A stretch of DNA of 64,000 bases from Mediannikoviicoccus vaginalis (GTDB lineage: Bacteria; Bacillota; Clostridia; Tissierellales; Peptoniphilaceae): contig NZ_CAKMRI010000001.1 in assembly GCF_928097925.1 (NCBI RefSeq), positions 1,178,001-1,242,000 on the forward strand, read 5' to 3'. The translations under genes were made by a program, and so were the position numbers. Positions 59,089 through 64,000 of this stretch are shown in pieces. Positions within the stretch are counted from its first letter, which is position 1; each line of letters starts with the position of its first letter. Under the pieces are notes generated by a model that made no database searches, was not told the DNA's origin, and saw only the letters and a list, made by a program, of their open reading frames with translations.

Positions 59089-59871
59089 ATGACCAGAGAT
59101 AAAAAAGAACTTAAAAATATTGATACAAAAGAACTTTTTAAAGAATATGATAAAACTAAAGACATGGCCATAAGGACAGAACTTATAGAAAGACATATCT
59201 ATATTGCGGAAATCCTTGCGAAAAAATATGCCAACAGAGGAATAGAGTACGACGATTTATTCCAAGTTGCAAGCCTTGGACTAATCATGGCTATAGACAG
59301 GTTTGATGTATCTAGAGGATTTGAGTTTTCAAGTTATGTTACCCCTACAATAGTCGGGGAAATAAAAAAGTACTTTAGAGACAAGGGATGGGTTATTAGA
59401 GTACCAAGAAGAATCCAAGAGATGTCAAAAAAAGTTAATAATGCAAAGACTCAACTTTCACAACATCTTCAAAAGACTCCTACAATTGGAGATATTGCAG
59501 ACTATCTGGAGGTTTCAGAAGAAGAGGTAATAGAAGCCATAGAAGGTAGTAAGGTCTATGCACCTTCATCACTTGAACTGACTTACGACTCACAAAATGA
59601 TGATAAGGAAGTAAATATTCAAGAACTAATCGGAGTTTTAGACGAAGATTATGAAAAAATTGAATTAAAAGATTTGATAGACAGAGTTATGGAAAGACTT
59701 AATGAAGTTGAGAAAAAAGTTATCATAGAGAGATACTTTGAAAAAAGAACTCAAATTTCCATAGCAAATTCGCTGGATATAAGCCAAATGTCCGTTTCTA
59801 GAATTGAAAAGAAGGCTTTGGAAAAGTTTAGAGAAGAATTTGAAAAGGATGGAATAAATGATAAAGAATAA
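59089..59871 (+). CDS. SigB/SigF-family RNA polymerase sigma factor
   Basis: A 260-residue sigma-70 group 3 factor. Region 2 (YDDLFQVASLGLIMAIDRFD, FSSYVTPTIVGEIKKYFRD near residues 56-105), region 3, and a C-terminal region 4 with a helix-turn-helix (TQISIANSLDISQMSVSRIE near residue 222). It is controlled by the two upstream proteins. Ends overlapping the CWB2 gene by 14 bp. It may drive stress, envelope or sporulation-like genes; which is unknown. Confidence 0.9.
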   Translation: MTRDKKELKNIDTKELFKEYDKTKDMAIRTELIERHIYIAEILAKKYANRGIEYDDLFQVASLGLIMAIDRFDVSRGFEFSSYVTPTIVGEIKKYFRDKGWVIRVPRRIQEMSKKVNNAKTQLSQHLQKTPTIGDIADYLEVSEEEVIEAIEGSKVYAPSSLELTYDSQNDDKEVNIQELIGVLDEDYEKIELKDLIDRVMERLNEVEKKVIIERYFEKRTQISIANSLDISQMSVSRIEKKALEKFREEFEKDGINDKE

Positions 59872-60889
59872 GAAAATTTTATTATTACTCTTAGTTTGTC
59901 TAATGAGTTTACCTACAAAAGCTCTTGCAAACAACAAGGTATATCTATACAGAATTTCTGAAAGAAGTAGATATGGTACAGCGGTAGAAACCAGTAAAGT
60001 AGCTTATAAGAAGACGGTAAATGCAGTTTTAGTAAGTGGAGATAACTTTGCAGATGGACTTGCTGGAGGAGTATTAGGTTCTGTATTAAACGGTCCAGTT
60101 CTACTTATGTCAAAGACAGAAGTACCACAGGAAGTTAAGCAAGAACTTAAGAGATTACAAGTTAAAAATGTATATATCGTTGGTGGAACAAGTGCAATTT
60201 CAGAAAGTGCTTTAAAAGGACTAAATGGGTATAATGTAAAGAGAATTGCAGGTAAAAACAGAGTGGACACTGCAGCAAAAGTTGCAACATTTATAAAAAC
60301 ATCAGGTAAAAACTACGACAAGAGATATTTTGCAATTGCAAATGGACAAAACTTTGCTGACTCACTTTCAGCAAGTGGATACCTTGCAACAACAAGAATC
60401 CCACTACTACTAACAGGTGGAAACACTTTAGAAAAAGAAAATCTTGGCTATATACAAAATTCTGGAAGCACAAAGGGAATTATTGTAGGAGGAAAGGGTT
60501 CTGTTAATCCTAATATTTTATCTAACAATAGTCTCAACAAGATAGAAAAGACCAATTTTTCAGGTAAAAACAGATATCTAACCTCTTTAGATGTAGCTAA
60601 AAAGGGCTTTAGTGATGTTCGTACAGTAATTCTTGTTAGTGGCGAAGACTTTCCAGACGCACTTTGTGCATCAAATGTTGCAAAGTATGTAAGTGGACCA
60701 ATACTACTATCATCATCAAAGGCAATAGATAAAGAGATAGTAGATTATATTAAAGGTGGCGACATCACTAGATTAATTGTAGTTGGTGGAACAAAATCAC
60801 TACCTGATAAATTGTTAGAAGTAATAAACAAAGATCAAATAAGAGGGCCGGAAGAAATAGGAAATCCTAAGGAAGATCCGGTAGGTTAG
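59858..60889 (+). CDS. Cell wall-binding repeat 2 (CWB2) surface protein
   Basis: A 343-residue secreted protein. Signal peptide (residues 1-25), then three CWB2 repeats (about 35-130, 135-230, 235-330), each with a VSGxxFxD...PxLL pattern. These anchor proteins to the wall polysaccharide in clostridia. There is no other domain. Overlap with the sigma gene by 14 bp implies coupled expression with the partner-switch module. Confidence 0.9.
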   Translation: MIKNKKILLLLLVCLMSLPTKALANNKVYLYRISERSRYGTAVETSKVAYKKTVNAVLVSGDNFADGLAGGVLGSVLNGPVLLMSKTEVPQEVKQELKRLQVKNVYIVGGTSAISESALKGLNGYNVKRIAGKNRVDTAAKVATFIKTSGKNYDKRYFAIANGQNFADSLSASGYLATTRIPLLLTGGNTLEKENLGYIQNSGSTKGIIVGGKGSVNPNILSNNSLNKIEKTNFSGKNRYLTSLDVAKKGFSDVRTVILVSGEDFPDALCASNVAKYVSGPILLSSSKAIDKEIVDYIKGGDITRLIVVGGTKSLPDKLLEVINKDQIRGPEEIGNPKEDPVG

Positions 60890-60909
60890 AGAATAGAAAG
60901 AAGGTAAAG

Positions 60910-62295
60910 ATGAATTTAAATTATGAAAAGAAAAATATCTGGGAAGAACTTTCTGAAAAAGAAATCGAAGAAATCTTTGAATATGGTGAAAGATATAAAA
61001 ATTTCTTAGACCATGCAAAGATTGAAAGAGAAGCTACAGTTACAATAATTGAAAAAGCTAAAGAAAATGGATTTGTAAGTCTAGAAGAAGCTCTAAAGGG
61101 CAAAATAAAAAAAGGTGACAAAATCTATTTAAACAACAAGAACAAATCAGTTATTATGATGGTTGTTGGAGAAGACATAACCGAAGGTATGAATATACTT
61201 GGTTCCCATATAGATTCACCAAGACTAGACTTAAAACAAAATCCTGTTTATGAAGAAGGGCATATGGCATACTTCAAGACCCACTACTATGGTGGAGTTA
61301 AGAAATATCAATGGGCTACAATTCCTCTAGCGCTTCATGGAACAGCCTTCACAAAAGATGGAAAGAAGCTAAATATTGTAATTGGAGAAAAAGAAGATGA
61401 TCCAATATTTTATATTTCAGACCTTCTAATTCACCTTTCAAAGGACCAAAGAAAGAAGACAATGGACGAAGGAATTACAGGAGAACAATTAAATGTAATC
61501 ATCGGCCACAGATCATATAAGACTAAAGATGAAGACAAGAGTCCTATTAAAGACAGTATTTTAAAATACCTAAACAAGGAATATGGACTTGTGGAAGAAG
61601 ACTTTTTAGTTGCAGAACTTACAATAGTTCCTGCAGGAAAAGCAAGAGATGTTGGATTTGATAGATCTCTAATAGCTTCATATGGTCATGATGACAAAGT
61701 GTGTGCATATGCATCCCTTGAAGCAATGTTAAAAGTTGAAAGCCCTAAGAGAACAGCAGTTTCACTATTCGTTGACAAAGAAGAAATAGGTTCCGTTGGT
61801 AATGCATCCATGGGAGCAAACTACTTCCACAATATGGTTGCAGAAATATTAAATAATCAATTTGAAAACTATTCAGATGTACTTTTAAGAAGAGCATTTG
61901 CAAATTCAAAGGTTCTTTCAGCAGACGTTACAGTTGCATTTGACCCTAACTTTGCAGAAGTTACAGAAAAGAATAACGTGGCACTTATGGGCCATGGAGT
62001 GGCAATTGCAAAATACACTGGTTCCGGTGGAAAGTTTGGATCAAACGATGCAAATACAGAATTTTTACAAGAACTTAGAACGCTATTCAATGAAAATGGA
62101 GTAATTTGGCAAACTGGCGAACTTGGAAAGATTGACCAAGGTGGCGGTGGAACAATTGCATTTATCCTTGCAGGATATGGAGCAGAAGTTGTTGACATTG
62201 GAACAGCAATGCTTTCAATGCACGCACCTATAGAGCTACTTTCAAAGGCAGATGCGTATATGACTTCAAAGGCATATGAAGTATTTGTAAAATAA
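60910..62295 (+). CDS. M18-family aminopeptidase
   Basis: A 461-residue zinc aminopeptidase (aspartyl aminopeptidase-like). Metal ligands in GSHIDSPRLD near residue 97, VDKEEIGSVG near residue 289 and the C-terminal MLSMHAPIE. The catalytic domain is interrupted by a lid domain. Ribosome binding site AAGG before ATG 60910. Follows the CWB2 gene by 20 bp and ends at a terminator. Confidence 0.9.
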   Translation: MNLNYEKKNIWEELSEKEIEEIFEYGERYKNFLDHAKIEREATVTIIEKAKENGFVSLEEALKGKIKKGDKIYLNNKNKSVIMMVVGEDITEGMNILGSHIDSPRLDLKQNPVYEEGHMAYFKTHYYGGVKKYQWATIPLALHGTAFTKDGKKLNIVIGEKEDDPIFYISDLLIHLSKDQRKKTMDEGITGEQLNVIIGHRSYKTKDEDKSPIKDSILKYLNKEYGLVEEDFLVAELTIVPAGKARDVGFDRSLIASYGHDDKVCAYASLEAMLKVESPKRTAVSLFVDKEEIGSVGNASMGANYFHNMVAEILNNQFENYSDVLLRRAFANSKVLSADVTVAFDPNFAEVTEKNNVALMGHGVAIAKYTGSGGKFGSNDANTEFLQELRTLFNENGVIWQTGELGKIDQGGGGTIAFILAGYGAEVVDIGTAMLSMHAPIELLSKADAYMTSKAYEVFVK

Positions 62296-62300
62296 TAATA

Positions 62301-62332
62301 GACCCTCTTTCAGTCTATGGAAGAGGGTTTTC
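62301..62332 (+). terminator. Terminator after the M18 aminopeptidase gene
   Basis: Inverted repeat ACCCTCTT (62302-62309) / AAGAGGGT (62321-62328) followed by TTT. It ends the gyrA-downstream block. Confidence 0.8.
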
Positions 62333-62424
62333 TTATGTAATAAATTAAATGAAAGATAATTGACAGGGATTATAAAAAATAATTTATTAAAATTTACAAT
62401 GATTTTCCAATAATCAACATTTAA

Positions 62425-62433
62425 TGGTATAAT
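62425..62433 (+). promoter_or_regulatory. Extended -10 element before the activase gene
   Basis: TGGTATAAT (62425-62433); the leader to ATG 62450 would be only about ten bases. No good -35 seen. Confidence 0.5.
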
Positions 62434-62449
62434 ATAGATGGTGATGCAT

Positions 62450-63208
62450 ATGTATAATGTTGGAATCGATATAGGTTCAACAGCTTCAAAAGTTGTTGTA
62501 CTAGATGATTCAAAAAAAGAAATAGTTTTTAAGAAAGTCATGCCTACTGGCTGGAGTTCAGTCCAAGCAAGTAGAGATATTGAAGAATGGCTTTTAGCAA
62601 ATGGAGTAACTGAAGACAACAGAAAAGTTGTTGCTACAGGATATGGTAGAGTTTCTGTACCTTTTGCTGACAAAGTTATAACAGAAATAACTTGTCATGG
62701 AAAGGGAGCTAGTTTCTTTAATCCTGGAAAAGATATCACAATCATAGATATTGGTGGACAGGATACAAAAGTTATAAGCTTTAGAGACAACTTTGTAGAT
62801 GACTTTAAGATGAACGACAAATGTTCAGCGGGAACAGGAAAGTTTTTAGAGGTAATGGCAGGTAGACTTGGTGTGGACCTTGACGAAATGTTTGCGCTTG
62901 CAAGAAAGGGAAAAGATATAAAGATATCATCCATGTGTACAGTATTTGCAGAAACTGAAATTATTTCGTTAATAGGTAAGGGAACACCAAAGGAAGACAT
63001 TGCATGTGGAGTTATTCACTCAATAATCAATAAAGTAATAATTCTAGTAAATAGAATTCCAAAATCAGACCAATACTTCTTAACAGGTGGTTTTGCAGGC
63101 AATGACTACATGGTAGAACATTTACAAGAGCTTTTAAAAGCGGATGTTAGCACCCATGAAGACGGTAGATTTGCAGGTGCCATAGGAGCTGCAATGCTTG
63201 CAAAGTAA
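62450..63208 (+). CDS. CoA-dehydratase-type activase (BadF/BcrA/HgdC family)
   Basis: A 252-residue ASKHA-fold ATPase with a bridging [4Fe-4S] site. GIDIGSTASK near residue 5, IGGQDTKVI near residue 102, cluster Cys in NDKCSAGTGK near residue 125 and SSMCTVFAE near residue 163. Such proteins activate 2-hydroxyacyl-CoA dehydratases or benzoyl-CoA reductase by ATP-driven electron transfer. Start ATG 62450 preferred for GGTGAT; 62438 and 62444 are possible. Overlaps the next gene by one base. Confidence 0.9.
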   Translation: MYNVGIDIGSTASKVVVLDDSKKEIVFKKVMPTGWSSVQASRDIEEWLLANGVTEDNRKVVATGYGRVSVPFADKVITEITCHGKGASFFNPGKDITIIDIGGQDTKVISFRDNFVDDFKMNDKCSAGTGKFLEVMAGRLGVDLDEMFALARKGKDIKISSMCTVFAETEIISLIGKGTPKEDIACGVIHSIINKVIILVNRIPKSDQYFLTGGFAGNDYMVEHLQELLKADVSTHEDGRFAGAIGAAMLAK

Positions 63209-64000
63209 TGGAATATTTAGATATAAGAAAAAATGCATATATTGAAGCACTAACTTTAAGTGAAACAGAAAAAGTTATTTCGCTTTGGGGGAGAGTTCCA
63301 TGGGAGATAGTAGAAAGCTTTGGCTATAAAGGAATATACTCCTATGGAATTGACAGACATGTTACTGAAGGATATGACGACAACAACTATTGTGACATGT
63401 TAAACTCTTCCTTTGCATATTTGGAACTTGGCAAATGTCCATTTATGTTCTCTTCAAAGTTTTTCATAGTTGATGACAGCTGTAAAATAAGATACGAAAA
63501 ATTAAAAGAGAAAACAGACAAAGAAGTTTATCTTTATAAGGACAACGATTACAAATCCCTAATTAAGTTTATGGAGGAGAAGTCAAAAGAGCCTTTTAAT
63601 ATGGATAAATTTGTGGATATTGTGGAAAAATCTAAGCAGATTTCAACTGCAATAGGTAAGCTTCGACAATGTGATATTGACGTAAAAAGGATATACGAAG
63701 TAGAATACTTTTCTAAGTTTATTTTTGATGTAGATGAAAGACTTTCATTTATAAGGGGACATATTGATGAAAGTTTTAGAGAGAAGAAAGTAGCAAAAAT
63801 ACAAGCGGGAGCTGGAATTTATAAAAAAGTACTTCAATTAATCAATGAGGGTTACTTTTGTGAAGGAGAACTTCATAAAGACTACGAAAGTAGTGGTTTT
63901 GAATTTATTGAAGAAAAATATGGAAAATTTGATTTAAAACCCGACTACATAATTCGAGGCTGTAACCAATTTGATATTGAAAATAGATCCATTGAATATT
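63208..64000 (+). CDS. Probable 2-hydroxyacyl-CoA dehydratase-like protein (5' part)
   Basis: Open from ATG 63208 to the end of the window; 264 codons are visible with no stop. Begins in the TAATG overlap with the activase. Cys-containing stretches (NNYCDMLNSSFAYL, LGKCPFMFSSKF, DDSCKIRYE) and later CDIDVKR recall the Fe-S ligands of HgdB/HgdD-type dehydratase subunits, but the match is loose. The protein is cut off, so family and role are inferred mainly from the activase next door. Confidence 0.65.
   Translation, partial: MEYLDIRKNAYIEALTLSETEKVISLWGRVPWEIVESFGYKGIYSYGIDRHVTEGYDDNNYCDMLNSSFAYLELGKCPFMFSSKFFIVDDSCKIRYEKLKEKTDKEVYLYKDNDYKSLIKFMEEKSKEPFNMDKFVDIVEKSKQISTAIGKLRQCDIDVKRIYEVEYFSKFIFDVDERLSFIRGHIDESFREKKVAKIQAGAGIYKKVLQLINEGYFCEGELHKDYESSGFEFIEEKYGKFDLKPDYIIRGCNQFDIENRSIEY

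Overview
The window is about 64 kb of chromosome from a low-GC, Gram-positive, strictly anaerobic, amino-acid-fermenting bacterium. A Tissierellia / Peptoniphilaceae-like Firmicute is the best fit. The reasons are glycine reductase component C genes (grdC, grdD), a selenocysteine formate dehydrogenase, CWB2 cell-wall repeats, a 2-hydroxyacyl-CoA dehydratase-type activase and the Firmicute gene order rpmH-rnpA-yidD-yidC-jag-mnmE-mnmG-rsmG next to dnaA-dnaN-S4-recF-gyrB-gyrA. The genus is an inference. No rRNA, tRNA, CRISPR array or insertion sequence was seen.

Left part (1-27 kb): a patchwork of short housekeeping and transport operons, many ended by clear hairpin terminators. It holds the end of the grd operon, trmB, an FHA-ABC ATPase / permease / zinc-ribbon membrane protein operon, a DAACS symporter, apbE, htrA, pepD, recD2-comFC, murA, an ECF substrate-binding subunit, a second DAACS symporter overlapping an acetamidase/formamidase gene, an aldo/keto reductase, deoC with a PfkB kinase, an amidohydrolase, two unknown genes and glpK.

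Middle (27-43 kb): a five-gene formate dehydrogenase operon (NuoE-, NuoF- and truncated NuoG-like subunits, a ferritin-like diiron protein, and FdhF). FdhF is one 913-residue protein read through an in-frame UGA at 31993-31995, with a SECIS-like hairpin just after it. It must not be annotated as two genes. Next comes a visibly more AT-rich cassette: a small secreted cysteine-containing peptide, an 832-residue two-loop membrane protein and an ABC ATPase. This looks like a bacteriocin-type or peptide-handling system and is the best candidate here for something undescribed. After it lie fprA, a ttcA-like gene, rlmH, yycJ and pncC.

Origin region (41-52 kb): four parS-like sites (41.2-41.65 kb) and a phased array of seven DnaA boxes (41.73-41.98 kb) lie about 8 kb from dnaA. 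No parA/parB is present beside rsmG, where those genes commonly sit. DnaA boxes flank the dnaA promoter, and the dnaA-dnaN gap carries DnaA boxes abutting a run of CTA trinucleotides (DnaA-trio), the likely unwinding site. Gene orientation switches at about 49.6-50.0 kb, as expected at an origin.

Right part (50-64 kb): dnaA-dnaN-S4-recF-gyrB-gyrA runs directly into a partner-switching sigma module (STAS antagonist, degenerate RsbW-like protein, SigB/SigF-type sigma factor), then a CWB2 surface protein and an M18 aminopeptidase. The window ends in a CoA-dehydratase-type activase and the start of a large partner gene.
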